Origin: a virus
Virus record (IMG/VR): IMGVR_UViG_3300046816_000391
Coordinates: 1-50,776 of that record
Strand: one strand, 5' to 3'
Length of the DNA: 50,776 nucleotides
Of the stretch, positions 23,533 to 30,660 are shown piece after piece. Positions within the stretch are counted from its first letter, which is position 1. Each line of letters opens with the position of its first letter. The translations under genes and the position numbers were made by a program. Under the pieces are notes generated by a model, which was given only the letters and a program-made list of their open reading frames with translations, made no database searches and was not told the origin of the DNA.

Positions 23533-23903
23533 TGAGCTGCCTCGCAAAGCTGTTTAGCTTCATCACTTGTTCGGCAGCAGCCGAGTGGCTCAGGCATTTC
23601 CTTGTAGCGTTTCCCGTTCGCGAACATGTCGGGGTGGCGGCGCCACGCGGAATACGTGAACCCAAGTTCATGGGCGTCCTTTGAGACCGTAAACCGCCCA
23701 CACGCTGTTAGGAGGTAGCCGGAACCGAGAGGGCCGTGCGAGCTCGTCCACACCGGCGGGTTCCATTGGAGACTTACTTTCGCCTTCGGCGACTGCGCTG
23801 CGTTTGAGACTTGAGCTTGAGGCTTCGTGTTTCTGGCCAACTTCTCCCACATGTCCTCCTGAGTAACGTGCTTCTGCGGCTCGTGCAGCGGGCTGTAGGG
23901 CAT
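23529..23903 (-). CDS. Unknown protein opening the leftward regulatory operon
   Basis: The 124 residues begin MPYSPLHEPQKHVTQEDMWE; a GTG four codons upstream (23915) is also possible, and neither has a strong ribosome site. The C-terminal half (GYLLTACGRFTVSKDAHELG, FTYSAWRRHPDMFANGKRYK) resembles small phage proteins that bind a short ligand or DNA, but no family is recognised. It ends in a GTGA overlap with the 52-codon gene. The gene faces away from a small plus-strand frame across a 57-bp AT-rich interval. Confidence 0.6.
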   Translation of the reverse strand: MPYSPLHEPQKHVTQEDMWEKLARNTKPQAQVSNAAQSPKAKVSLQWNPPVWTSSHGPLGSGYLLTACGRFTVSKDAHELGFTYSAWRRHPDMFANGKRYKEMPEPLGCCRTSDEAKQLCEAAQ

Positions 23904-23960
23904 TACCCGGCCCACGACTTGCTACACCATACTGTATTAGCGATGTGATACACTAACTTC

Positions 23961-24158
23961 GTGCAGAACGTCATGGAAAAGCTCACCACTCTGTTGCTCG
24001 AGCACCCGGAGCGCTTTACGGCTAGCGAAATACCCTGCTGCCTTCTCGGTATCTGGGAGTCAGCTCTGGAGCTGTTACCTGACCCTGTATCCGTACCCCT
24101 GAGTGGCAGGCAGAATGAACCCCAGCCCCGAAACATTCGGAGTCTGGAGTTCACCTGA
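23961..24158 (+). CDS. Possible small plus-strand protein
   Basis: An open frame of 65 codons (GTG 23961, or ATG 23973) encodes MEKLTTLLLEHPERFTASEI and further residues with a Leu-rich helical N-terminus and a polar tail. It is the only plus-strand frame of this size here and diverges from the leftward operon. There is no clear ribosome site, so it is uncertain whether it is expressed. Confidence 0.35.
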   Translation: MQNVMEKLTTLLLEHPERFTASEIPCCLLGIWESALELLPDPVSVPLSGRQNEPQPRNIRSLEFT

Positions 24159-24366
24159 CCCTCGTAGAGCCGCATGGCCCGTCGAGCAGGAACAGTCACA
24201 GCAGCGGTCTGTTTCCGGGTTCACTTTCGAGAGGACTTGCTCTCTCGTCAGCTCGGGCCACCCGTTTCACTCGGCCCTATCGCGTGCGCTGAAGCCCACC
24301 AGTGGCGATTGATGAAGTGGTGCGCGCTGATGTCTTGGTAACCGTCCGCGCACCGCTGGAGTTCTG
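24159..24366. other. Region without a convincing gene
   Basis: A 55-codon plus-strand frame (24174-24341, MARRAGTVTAAVCFRVHFRE at its start) lacks a ribosome site and any recognisable similarity. No hairpin terminator, tRNA or repeat is visible. The region lies between the leftward regulatory genes at 24367 and the small plus-strand frame. It may be a decayed or recently gained segment. Confidence 0.4.
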
Positions 24367-24678
24367 TTAGCTGGGTGCCGGTCTCCCGGATAAGTCCTCG
24401 ATATCAACCTGAGTGACACCAGGAACGCGCACATAGCGCCGAGGTCCGCCGTCGTACGTGAGTTCGAGACCGCGGAACCAAAGCTCCCGATCGTTCACCG
24501 CATCGACACCGTGCGCGTGGGCCGCCCTCGGCCAGCGCTTGAGGATGTCGTAGTCGTTACGGGTGAGCGTGAGGTGTTGCTGATTCGGTTTGAACTTTCG
24601 CGTCCACTCAGCCAACGGGCCGACACGCTTCATGATGTCTTCAATGAGGCGGTAGCCCTGCGAGACACGGTCAGCCAT
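24367..24678 (-). CDS. Unknown protein downstream of the Cro-like gene
   Basis: The 103 residues begin MADRVSQGYRLIEDIMKRVG and contain KFKPNQQHLTLTRNDYDILK followed by RWPRAAHAHGVDAV. The stretch QHLTLTRNDYDILKRWP suggests an alpha/beta DNA- or RNA-contacting fold, but no family is recognised. It overlaps the upstream gene by eight bases and is the last gene of the leftward early transcript starting at the Cro-like gene. Confidence 0.6.
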   Translation of the reverse strand: MADRVSQGYRLIEDIMKRVGPLAEWTRKFKPNQQHLTLTRNDYDILKRWPRAAHAHGVDAVNDRELWFRGLELTYDGGPRRYVRVPGVTQVDIEDLSGRPAPS

Positions 24679-24904
24679 CGCGCGCCTCCGTAAGTCGCAA
24701 CGTCCCGTTCCATCGGGCTGAAGGCGTTAGCTTTCGCAGGCGACGCACATATGTGAATTCAGGTGCTCGTGGAGCACGCTGTCTCGGAATCTGGGGGCCA
24801 CCGATCACCCGCATGCGCTTTGCCCAGCCGCGGCAGTGCTTGCAGCCAGACATGTGAAGTTCATGTATTTCGCAGGGCCGGTGATACTTGCGCGGGGCCG
24901 GCAT
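24671..24904 (-). CDS. Small basic protein with Cys/His cluster
   Basis: The 77 residues begin MPAPRKYHRPCEIHELHMSG, with CEIHELHMSGCKHCRGWAKR giving C-x6-C-x2-C and nearby His, a possible small zinc knuckle. The rest is strongly basic. The start shares a base with the stop of the Cro-like gene (TGATG). It may bind nucleic acid; no family is recognised. Confidence 0.6.
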   Translation of the reverse strand: MPAPRKYHRPCEIHELHMSGCKHCRGWAKRMRVIGGPQIPRQRAPRAPEFTYVRRLRKLTPSARWNGTLRLTEARDG

Positions 24905-25152
24905 CAGTTCGCTCGCGGTTCAGCACGCTCACGAAACCGTTTCGCCGCTTGATATTCGTTGAGAAACGCGAATAGTTTCTCGAGTCGCTTCACGCCCGGG
25001 TCGTCAATGCCGCCATAAACAATCTTGCGGACCCACTCGTGGCCGACCTCGGCGCCCTCTGCGATCTGTCGCAAAGTTAAATCACCGCGTTGATCCAGCA
25101 GCTTTTTTGTCTTTGCCAGGAGGGATTCTGTCGCATCGCGCTTTTCATCCAT
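24904..25152 (-). CDS. Cro-like helix-turn-helix regulator
   Basis: The 82 residues begin MDEKRDATESLLAKTKKLLD. LTLRQIAEGAEVGHEWVRKI followed by VYGGIDDPGVKRLEKLFAFL is a five-helix Xre/Cro-type DNA-binding domain with the recognition helix near residues 38-50. It is transcribed leftward, divergent from the larger repressor gene at 25180, with 27 bp between the two starts. The shared operator at 25161-25176 lies directly upstream of its ATG, so it should be repressed by its partner or by itself. It is the positional equivalent of cro. Confidence 0.75.
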   Translation of the reverse strand: MDEKRDATESLLAKTKKLLDQRGDLTLRQIAEGAEVGHEWVRKIVYGGIDDPGVKRLEKLFAFLNEYQAAKRFRERAEPRAN

Positions 25153-25160
25153 GAACCAAA

Positions 25161-25176
25161 GTGTAGTTTATGACAC
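25161..25176. promoter_or_regulatory. Operator O1 between divergent regulators
   Basis: GTGTAGTTTATGACAC is an imperfect palindrome (GTGT...ACAC) that fills most of the gap between the two divergent start codons. It differs from the copy at 25706 at two of 16 positions and from the copy at 25676 at three. Its place would let one bound repressor block both initiation regions. Confidence 0.7.
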
Positions 25177-25179
25177 AGC

Positions 25180-25626
25180 ATGAGTGCAACCACAAACACA
25201 CCACTTCCCTTACCGTACGGGGGAATGCGTAGCGAGATACACAGCAAGGACCCCAAAACGATCTTGGGGCGAAACTTGAGCGCCGCCTTTAAGAAGCGCG
25301 GGCTCAGTGCGCGTTCTGTTGCGCGCTCGTTAGCTGCCTCCGGCATGAAAATATCGAACAAGACCGTGAGCAACATGCTCAACGGTGAAGGTAACCCGCA
25401 GCTCGACAATCTACTTGCCGTCGCGAAACAGGCTCGTGTCCCCCTCTGGCAATTACTGAGCCCAGTAATGGATTTATCTCACCTCGGTAAGGAAGATTTG
25501 CACGAACTCATTGAGGGAGTTGCTGGGCTGTCAGAGATCGGACTTAGCCAAGTGCGCCGCGTCATCCAGGGCGAGCACGCCATCAATAAGCTCGCTGAAG
25601 CCCAATCGGCACGTTCCGATCGATAG
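25180..25626 (+). CDS. CI-like repressor (Xre-family helix-turn-helix)
   Basis: The 148 residues contain an Xre-type domain from about residue 30 to 90: LGRNLSAAFKKRGLSARSVA, SNKTVSNMLNGEGNPQLDNL and LLAVAKQARVPLWQLLSP. The C-terminal ~50 residues are helical, and no LexA/CI-type Ser-Lys autoprotease is visible, so induction may not use RecA cleavage. No ribosome site precedes the first ATG; a leaderless message or the internal ATG at 25225, just behind GGGGGA, are options. It sits between the shared operator and the early promoter, the place of a lysogeny repressor. Confidence 0.75.
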   Translation: MSATTNTPLPLPYGGMRSEIHSKDPKTILGRNLSAAFKKRGLSARSVARSLAASGMKISNKTVSNMLNGEGNPQLDNLLAVAKQARVPLWQLLSPVMDLSHLGKEDLHELIEGVAGLSEIGLSQVRRVIQGEHAINKLAEAQSARSDR

Positions 25627-25675
25627 CTAAACCATTGTCTGTGTAAGCAATTTCAAGCATACGCACGTGTATGCT

Positions 25676-25691
25676 GTGTAGTAGTTGACAC
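25676..25691. promoter_or_regulatory. Operator O2 over the -35 box
   Basis: GTGTAGTAGTTGACAC matches the GTGTAGTNNATNACAC pattern with one deviation in the half-site centre. The TTGACA -35 box of the early promoter is inside it, so a bound repressor would block RNA polymerase. Confidence 0.7.
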
Positions 25692-25714
25692 GCTCACTGT
25701 TTGTTGTGTAGTCT
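25685..25714 (+). promoter_or_regulatory. Early rightward promoter
   Basis: A perfect TTGACA (25685-25690) is followed after 18 bp by TAGTCT (25709-25714). It is the only strong-looking promoter facing the long plus-strand operon, the first gene of which starts 30 bp downstream with a good ribosome site. Both boxes are overlapped by operators, one each, whose starts are exactly 30 bp apart. Confidence 0.7.
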
Positions 25715-25721
25715 ATTACAC
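25706..25721. promoter_or_regulatory. Operator O3 over the -10 box
   Basis: GTGTAGTCTATTACAC is a palindrome with five-base arms (GTGTA/TACAC). It covers the -10 box and the likely transcription start. With O2 it is spaced three helical turns, which suits side-by-side repressor binding. Confidence 0.72.
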
Positions 25722-25743
25722 ATTGAGAACGGAGGGCGAGACG

Positions 25744-26058
25744 GTGAGCCAGACCAACCAGACGCGCAGTGAAGAGAACATGACCTCAGTCGAGGTCGTG
25801 AATCAGTCCACCAAGAGCTATTCGAACTTGCGCCGCACGGTGACCTACCTCGAGGGCCGCGCCGGCAAGCACCACGCCACGATCGCTGTTGCGCACGGTT
25901 CCGATGTGCAGGTCATCGTGCACAACGCCGCTAATCGCTGCTGGCGCGGAATGGGGAAGAACTACCCGACGATCGACAAGGCGCTGGCTGCATACAAGAC
26001 GCCGGAAGTTCGCGCAATCATCCAGGCCGCTGCGGATGCCGCGAAGGCGGCGGCATGA
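25744..26058 (+). CDS. First gene of the early operon, unknown
   Basis: The 104 residues start from GTG (25744) with GGAGGG seven bases upstream; a slightly longer TTG-start form is possible. It contains SYSNLRRTVTYLEGRAGKHH, AVAHGSDVQVIVHNAANRCW and an Ala-rich end. Mixed alpha/beta; no family recognised. As the promoter-proximal gene it should be made first after infection or induction, a position often held by host-takeover or antitermination proteins. That role is an inference. Confidence 0.65.
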   Translation: MSQTNQTRSEENMTSVEVVNQSTKSYSNLRRTVTYLEGRAGKHHATIAVAHGSDVQVIVHNAANRCWRGMGKNYPTIDKALAAYKTPEVRAIIQAAADAAKAAA

Positions 26059-26318
26059 GCGCTACCGTGCAGAACGAGTGGACCAAGGAGTACTGCCGCG
26101 TGCAGCACCTTGTAAAGCGGCAAGGAACCAACGGTCGCTGGGCCACCGTCACGAACTGGGGCTCATTCGCGGAACTGGACGGCTGGTATCAGGGCTGCCA
26201 GTTCAGCCCCCACACTTCGACCTTCCGCACCATCGAGGAAGCTCGCGCCGCCGGTGAGCGGTGGACGGAGAGCGGCGTTTTCCCGGCGACTGATGAATAC
26301 GGCTGGGTGCGCTCGTGA
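26055..26318 (+). CDS. Small protein, unknown
   Basis: The 87 residues begin MSATVQNEWTKEYCRVQHLV and include NWGSFAELDGWYQGCQFSPH followed by TSTFRTIEEARAAGERW. It is aromatic-rich with an ATGA overlap at each end. No family recognised. Confidence 0.65.
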   Translation: MSATVQNEWTKEYCRVQHLVKRQGTNGRWATVTNWGSFAELDGWYQGCQFSPHTSTFRTIEEARAAGERWTESGVFPATDEYGWVRS

Positions 26319-26539
26319 CTTCCTCACAGAGCAACAGTGCGCCGGACTTCGTGGAGATCGCCGCGCAGGTTCGTAAGGCAATGATCGACTGCCTCGATCG
26401 TCGCGAGGATGGCCGCTACTACGCCACTGAAGCCGGCTGCGTGAAGCTCCGGCAGATCCTCGCCAATCACGGCATCAACGCGAAGGTCTCCATCGACGAC
26501 GACGAGCGCTTTGAAGTTTCGCTTGGGGTGTCGCAGTGA
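26315..26539 (+). CDS. Small protein, unknown
   Basis: The 74 residues start from GTG, overlapping the preceding stop. The central YYATEAGCVKLRQILANHGI and NAKVSIDDDERFEVSLGVSQ suggest a small alpha/beta fold. The end overlaps the next GTG. No family recognised. Confidence 0.62.
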   Translation: MTSSQSNSAPDFVEIAAQVRKAMIDCLDRREDGRYYATEAGCVKLRQILANHGINAKVSIDDDERFEVSLGVSQ

Positions 26540-26877
26540 CCCGCTCACAAGAAAAACGATTAGCTCGGCACACACCGGGGCCGTGGTCGGTTGAAGACCC
26601 GATCGATCATGAGCTGTCCATTGTCGAGGCCGGCAAGCCGACTCATGAGTGGCAGTTCATCGCCTGTGTTCCGCACGGTGGCAAGAGTGAGGGCGACTTC
26701 CCGAGAGTCACCGCCGAAGCCAACGCCCGTCTGATCGCCGCCGCTCCTGAGTTGCTCGAAGTGCTGCGTATCTACGCGGCATATGACGAGTACATCAACG
26801 GCGTTGAGGGCGATCCTTCGACCGATCGCCTGCAGAAAGCCAAGGCCGCCATCGCGAAGGCGGAGGGCCGGTCATGA
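26536..26877 (+). CDS. Small conserved phage protein of unknown function
   Basis: The 113 residues include HTPGPWSVEDPIDHELSIVE near the N-terminus and ANARLIAAAPELLEVLRIYA followed by a helical tail. The pair HTPGPW and EANARLIAAAPELLEAL is a signature of a very common phage protein family found in early regions of many temperate phages. Its function is not established. The gene overlaps both neighbours by four bases. Confidence 0.75.
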   Translation: MTRSQEKRLARHTPGPWSVEDPIDHELSIVEAGKPTHEWQFIACVPHGGKSEGDFPRVTAEANARLIAAAPELLEVLRIYAAYDEYINGVEGDPSTDRLQKAKAAIAKAEGRS

Positions 26878-27143
26878 CGCTCCGCTCAGTGGAAGAGAAC
26901 GCCTCTCCGTGGATCAGCACGAAAGAGCGCCTGCCCGAAGTGGGCGCGACGGTCCTCGCGTACTGGCCGTCAATCAGCATCCAGAAAGATGCGTATCCGG
27001 CGATGTATGGCGTCGCGACGTACCAGCGACGCAGTGCTCGCCACGAACTCAATCGCCAGATCTGGCACAACCCCGAGGCTCGTGAGGATGAGTTCAGCAT
27101 CCCCGAGTATTGGATGCCGCTGCCGGAGGTGCAGCGCCCATGA
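26874..27143 (+). CDS. DUF551-like protein
   Basis: The 89 residues show SPWISTKERLPEVGATVLAY near the start and EYWMPLPEVQRP at the end. The layout W-I-S-x-K-x-R-L-P ... W-M-P-L-P-E is the DUF551 pattern, a small phage family with no known function. It overlaps both neighbours by four bases. Confidence 0.78.
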   Translation: MTLRSVEENASPWISTKERLPEVGATVLAYWPSISIQKDAYPAMYGVATYQRRSARHELNRQIWHNPEAREDEFSIPEYWMPLPEVQRP

Positions 27144-27340
27144 CGTCATCACACACCAGGAAGAAAGCCAAGCGGCAGTCCGTTCGGCAGTTCATGTCCG
27201 ACGCGACGCATCCGTCCACAACGCTCTCGCGCTACGGCTTCGGGCCACACGTGCGCTTCCTGCTGCAGAAGGCGTACCGCATTGGGCTCAATAACGGGAA
27301 GTTGCTGGCTTCTAAGTCGGATGAGGACGTAAGCAAGTGA
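27140..27340 (+). CDS. Small basic protein, unknown
   Basis: The 66 residues begin MTSSHTRKKAKRQSVRQFMS, starting with the ATGA shared with the DUF551 gene. A basic N-terminus is followed by YGFGPHVRFLLQKAYRIGLN. Possible nucleic-acid binding; no family recognised. Confidence 0.62.
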   Translation: MTSSHTRKKAKRQSVRQFMSDATHPSTTLSRYGFGPHVRFLLQKAYRIGLNNGKLLASKSDEDVSK

Positions 27341-27579
27341 ACGCTCGTCTCGAAACGCTTCCGGAAGCCCTGCAGCCGCCCACGTACGACAACGAGTATC
27401 TGGGCTGGGAGTCCGACTGGATCGCCGCCAACAGGACCGCCCTGCTCGACTGGTGGCATGCGCTGGGTGAGCAGATCGGTGACACGAGCGAGAACGAGTT
27501 CCCGAGCTTTGCCCGCAGCCAGCACGACATCGAACTGGCGCGGCGCGAGGACTTTCGCAACACACTGAGGCAATACTGA
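27337..27579 (+). CDS. Small acidic protein, unknown
   Basis: The 80 residues from a GTG start include YLGWESDWIAANRTALLDWW followed by HALGEQIGDTSENEFPSFAR. It is Trp-rich and helical. The GTGA overlap upstream and the TGATG junction downstream show tight coupling. No family recognised. Confidence 0.62.
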   Translation: MNARLETLPEALQPPTYDNEYLGWESDWIAANRTALLDWWHALGEQIGDTSENEFPSFARSQHDIELARREDFRNTLRQY

Positions 27580-27785
27580 TGTTTGCCATCGACGACATTC
27601 TTGAGTTCCGAAACGAGAGCCTGCAGCGCTTCGTTGCCAATCGTGGCCAGGAACGGCTGCTGCTCGACGAAGAGCGCAAGTTCTGGCGGGGGAAGCTTTC
27701 GCGCGCGGTGACTGCGGCCGAGGTAAAGAGCATCCGCGAAGAGCTGGACAAGCTCGACGAGATGGAGGCGGCATCACGTGGCTGA
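27579..27785 (+). CDS. Small helical protein, unknown
   Basis: The 68 residues begin MFAIDDILEFRNESLQRFVA. LLLDEERKFWRGKLSRAVTA and EVKSIREELDKLDEMEAA form a likely coiled coil. The start shares a base with the upstream stop. No family recognised. Confidence 0.62.
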   Translation: MFAIDDILEFRNESLQRFVANRGQERLLLDEERKFWRGKLSRAVTAAEVKSIREELDKLDEMEAASRG

Positions 27786-28008
27786 CGAATCCGTGAGCCT
27801 CGCTGAGGCCCTGCCTCGCGAGATGGCGCGTGTGCGCGATGAGATTCTGCCGCAGTTTCTCGCCATGCGCGGCATGCCGAACGTCATCGTGGAGCCGCAA
27901 ATCATGATGATGCGCGCCGAGCTGGACGAGGCCGCACGGGCAATGGTGACAGGTGACGTCGTGGCGATGCTGCGCGTGTACCAGTCGCTGAAGGACTACG
28001 AATCGTGA
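27778..28008 (+). CDS. Small helical protein, unknown
   Basis: The 76 residues start from GTG inside the last eight bases of the preceding gene. The Met- and acid-rich sequence (IVEPQIMMMRAELDEAARAM) looks helical. It ends in a GTGA overlap. No family recognised. Confidence 0.6.
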   Translation: MADESVSLAEALPREMARVRDEILPQFLAMRGMPNVIVEPQIMMMRAELDEAARAMVTGDVVAMLRVYQSLKDYES

Positions 28009-28481
28009 GCGACCGAAACATCCCCACTGAAGAGCGCGTCGAGCGCCTGTGGGTTACCTCAGGCAACGAAGTCTTTCGCGAGAAGCCCAAGACCATTCTC
28101 GCCGTCGAGTATGCCCGCGTGCGCCGCCATGACGGAGAACACGGACGCAGAGTGGATGCACCGCCCGGCGGTAGCCCGCAAGGGAGCCGAACCGGAACCG
28201 CGCTGACCGTCGCTCGTGCACGTCAGATTGACGTCATGGCGGCCATCGGTGCCTTGCGCGCCATCGTTGCGTTCGCCTATGAGAGCGGCTTCCACGAACT
28301 TGGGTACGACCCAGTTGATGAGTTGGCGACGGCGCTTACCGGTCGCTACGACCGCCTCACGATGATTCGCGACGCCGCGAAGGATGGCGCGAGCCTTACG
28401 TGGATTCGTGCCGTTGCTGACGAGGGCATGCGAGACGAGCCCATGGCTAACCTCACCGCACTTCAGGAGAGCCAGAAATGA
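28005..28481 (+). CDS. Unknown early protein, possibly two-domain
   Basis: The 158 residues start from GTG. The first ~65 residues (RLWVTSGNEVFREKPKTILA, VEYARVRRHDGEHGRRVDA) are followed by a Gly/Pro/Ser linker (PPGGSPQGSRTGT) and a helical second half (ARQIDVMAAIGALRAIVAFA, DELATALTGRYDRLTMIRDA). The linker suggests a fusion of two small genes. It overlaps both neighbours by four bases. No family recognised. Confidence 0.6.
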   Translation: MSDRNIPTEERVERLWVTSGNEVFREKPKTILAVEYARVRRHDGEHGRRVDAPPGGSPQGSRTGTALTVARARQIDVMAAIGALRAIVAFAYESGFHELGYDPVDELATALTGRYDRLTMIRDAAKDGASLTWIRAVADEGMRDEPMANLTALQESQK

Positions 28482-28927
28482 GTCAGCAACCAGGCTTTGG
28501 CGCGATGATCCACTACCTCGGCGGCGGCTCGAAGAAGAACGCATCCGACTACTACGGCCGAAAAATCATCGCTGCCTCAACGTCCACCGAGCCGGGCTAT
28601 CGGAGCATTGGCGACGGCGAGAAGGCGGCGCTCAACATCACCTTCGATGACGGCGTAACGATTCGCCTGACCGACGAGGGGCAGTCCTGCTGCGAGCATC
28701 GCTACATGACCTGCGACGACGACCTGTCGAAGCTGGTGGGTGGCAAGCTGACCAAGATCGAGGTCCGCGAACTCAAGGACGAGACCGACTCGGAAGGCTG
28801 CGGCGATCACGAGCAAGCGTTCGTGGAAGTCGCGACGGACGAGTGCTTCGTCACAGTCGTCACGCACAACGAGCACAACGGCTATTACGGCGGGTTCGGC
28901 CTGTCGATTGACGAGGTGCGCTCGTGA
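28478..28927 (+). CDS. DUF7448-like protein
   Basis: The 149 residues include LNITFDDGVTIRLTDEGQSC followed by CEHRYMTCDDDLSKLVGG, and FVTVVTHNEHNGYYGGFGLS near the end. The combination DEGQSCCEHRYMTCDDDL plus THNEHNGYYGGF is a strongly conserved signature of a small protein family found in phages and bacteria with no known function. The paired Cys and His residues could bind a metal. ATGA overlap upstream, GTGA downstream. Confidence 0.7.
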   Translation: MSQQPGFGAMIHYLGGGSKKNASDYYGRKIIAASTSTEPGYRSIGDGEKAALNITFDDGVTIRLTDEGQSCCEHRYMTCDDDLSKLVGGKLTKIEVRELKDETDSEGCGDHEQAFVEVATDECFVTVVTHNEHNGYYGGFGLSIDEVRS

Positions 28928-29673
28928 CTCACGGGACCTCAAATCCGGTGAATGCGTGGCCTGAGTTCGACGACTTCGCGCGGGAGGCGATGCGCGATAA
29001 GGCGCGGCCTAACATCGCGAACAAGACGGAAGCCTACGGCCACATGAGCGACGAGTGGGTCGCGAATCGAGTTCGCATGCTCCACCGCAGCGACTTGGAG
29101 TTCGAGCCGATCTGCTCGGCAGGCCGAGATCGCATCATGCGGCTGTCGATGGAAGTGGCAGAGCTGCGTGGGATTCTCGCAGCGAGACGTGCAGACGAGA
29201 CAGCCCGTGAGCCTGCGCGCGATGCGGAGCACTGCGACTTCCCGGACTGCGAGCAGCACTACAAATACCTGTTCCTGTTGGCCCTGAGCCACGTGGACAT
29301 GGGGGCGCTGGAAATCTCGCACCGAAAGGATTGGGCGACATTGCGCGTCGGAAAAACAGGGCTGGATCACGGCCCTGCTCCTGAGACGGCAGAAAAGCCT
29401 GTTTCCGGCTGCCCGATCCATGGGCGCTGCCCTGTGTGCACAGCGATGGACGTTCTCGGAGATCCACGCGTGGGCGTGGTAATCGCCGGACCGGATGCCG
29501 GCGCGGTCTTCAAGGTCGGTAGCACGCTCTACACCGCTGCGCCAAATGCCGCCGCCGCAGCTCAGCCGGGCGTCTTCGCGTGGGTGTGCACGAAGCACGG
29601 GAACATTCCGTTTCAGGACTGCGCGCAGTGCGCGGAGGAACAAGTGAAATCCTCCGGTGAGGTGGCGCCGTGA
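28924..29673 (+). CDS. Unknown early protein with Cys/His-rich C-terminus
   Basis: The 249 residues start from GTG. N-terminal helices (EFDDFAREAMRDKARPNIAN; RIMRLSMEVAELRGILAARR) precede CDFPDCEQHYKYLFLLALSH, then GCPIHGRCPVCTAMDVLG, and finally CTKHGNIPFQDCAQC. Three Cys/His clusters suggest zinc binding. It is one of the two largest unassigned early genes. No replication motif (Walker A, primase or helicase) is seen. Confidence 0.62.
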   Translation: MTHGTSNPVNAWPEFDDFAREAMRDKARPNIANKTEAYGHMSDEWVANRVRMLHRSDLEFEPICSAGRDRIMRLSMEVAELRGILAARRADETAREPARDAEHCDFPDCEQHYKYLFLLALSHVDMGALEISHRKDWATLRVGKTGLDHGPAPETAEKPVSGCPIHGRCPVCTAMDVLGDPRVGVVIAGPDAGAVFKVGSTLYTAAPNAAAAAQPGVFAWVCTKHGNIPFQDCAQCAEEQVKSSGEVAP

Positions 29674-29825
29674 ACTGGCTCCGCTCTCTCTGGGCCGCAT
29701 TCAAGCGCGAGCGCAATCGCCGTCGACGCTGGGCCTACCGCAATCGAATTCATTACACCTGGCAGGACCCGCGTTGCTGGCAGGATCAATTCAACGCGGC
29801 CGAACGCCGCGCGAGGCAATCATGA
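29670..29825 (+). CDS. 51-residue basic protein, unknown
   Basis: The GTG at 29670 overlaps the upstream stop, and the TGA at 29823-29825 overlaps the ATG of the ERF gene. The product (VNWLRSLWAAFKRERNRRRR at its start) is rich in Arg and Trp. Both overlaps and the composition support a real, translationally coupled gene. Confidence 0.58.
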   Translation: MNWLRSLWAAFKRERNRRRRWAYRNRIHYTWQDPRCWQDQFNAAERRARQS

Positions 29826-30496
29826 ACGACTTTGCAGAACTGGAACCACGTTTGAAGGACATCTCTGCGGCCCTCTCCGCTGCGCAGGGAGAGTTTGGCG
29901 CGGTGATTCGTGACAAGACCGTCACCGTGACAATGAAGTCCGGTGGCAAATACACGTTCAGCTACGCGCCGCTTGAATCGATCTTGCATGCGGTAAAGCC
30001 GGCCCTGAGCAAGAACGGGCTGTCGTTGACGCAAGCCATCATCTTCATCGAAGGGAAGGAGTACGTCGAAACGACGCTGCGCCATTCCAGCGGGCAGACG
30101 ATCAGTAATCGCATTCCGATCTTCGTTCGGGAGGATGGACCGCAGGCCTACGGTTCAGGCCTTACCTACGCGCGCCGCTATGGCGTGACCCTTCTGCTGT
30201 GCATCTCGGCCGACGACGACGACGACGGGAACGCGGCCGAAGGTAACTCGGCCGAGGCGAAGCAGAAGGAAGCCAGCACCAGCGCCAAGTTGCTGGCAAG
30301 CAGTTTCAAGGCCGCTTTGAAGGTGGGAGACAAGAAGGTCTCCGAGGTGCACGAGAGTGCGAACAAGGATCAGGAACTCTACAACGAGGCCTGGGGGCTG
30401 CTCGACTCGAAGGAGCGCAAGGAGATCAAGGCAGCGATTGAGCGCGTGCGCGTGCCCAATACCAACCGCCCTGCGCGGGAGCCGGTCGAAGCATGA
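29822..30496 (+). CDS. ERF-family single-strand annealing protein
   Basis: The 224 residues begin MNDFAELEPRLKDISAALSA. The core matches ERF recombinases: YTFSYAPLESILHAVKPALS, KNGLSLTQAI, YVETTLRHSSGQ and AYGSGLTYARRYGVTLLLCI followed by SADDDDDGN. These proteins form rings that anneal complementary single strands; in P22 Erf helps circularise and recombine the genome. The C-terminal ~60 residues are variable, as usual. ATGA overlaps link it to both neighbours, and NinB-like and Ref-like genes follow, making a recombination block. Confidence 0.9.
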   Translation: MNDFAELEPRLKDISAALSAAQGEFGAVIRDKTVTVTMKSGGKYTFSYAPLESILHAVKPALSKNGLSLTQAIIFIEGKEYVETTLRHSSGQTISNRIPIFVREDGPQAYGSGLTYARRYGVTLLLCISADDDDDGNAAEGNSAEAKQKEASTSAKLLASSFKAALKVGDKKVSEVHESANKDQELYNEAWGLLDSKERKEIKAAIERVRVPNTNRPAREPVEA

Positions 30497-30660
30497 GGCG
30501 CGGCCAACTGCAAGCCACTGATGTGCGCGCGATTCGTCGTGCGCTCGCCAAGCATCGGCGGACACGAACGCCGTTGCAGTTGGCCGGTATCTATCAAGTG
30601 AGCAAGTCCACAGTGCTCAAGATCGAGCAGCGGCGGCTCTACAAGTGGGTGCGGCCATGA
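30493..30660 (+). CDS. 55-residue helix-turn-helix protein
   Basis: ATG 30493 overlaps the ERF stop, and the TGA overlaps the next ATG. The product, MRRGQLQATDVRAIRRALAK then HRRTRTPLQLAGIYQVSKST, with VLKIEQRRLYKWV at the end, reads as a compact helix-turn-helix: LQLAGIYQVSKSTVLKIEQ aligns with (Q..A..YGVS..TV..I...R.Y), as in small phage DNA-binding proteins. The role is unknown. Confidence 0.65.
   Translation: MRRGQLQATDVRAIRRALAKHRRTRTPLQLAGIYQVSKSTVLKIEQRRLYKWVRP

Noticed and set aside
24904-25626. Toxin-antitoxin pair formed by the divergent helix-turn-helix genes
   Set aside because: Both proteins are DNA-binding, divergently arranged with shared operators, and sit at the junction of lytic and lysogenic transcripts; a phage switch fits better.
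25621-25743. CRISPR-like repeat array from the recurring GTGTAG motif
   Set aside because: Only three short palindromic copies at promoter positions, without regular spacers; operators explain them.
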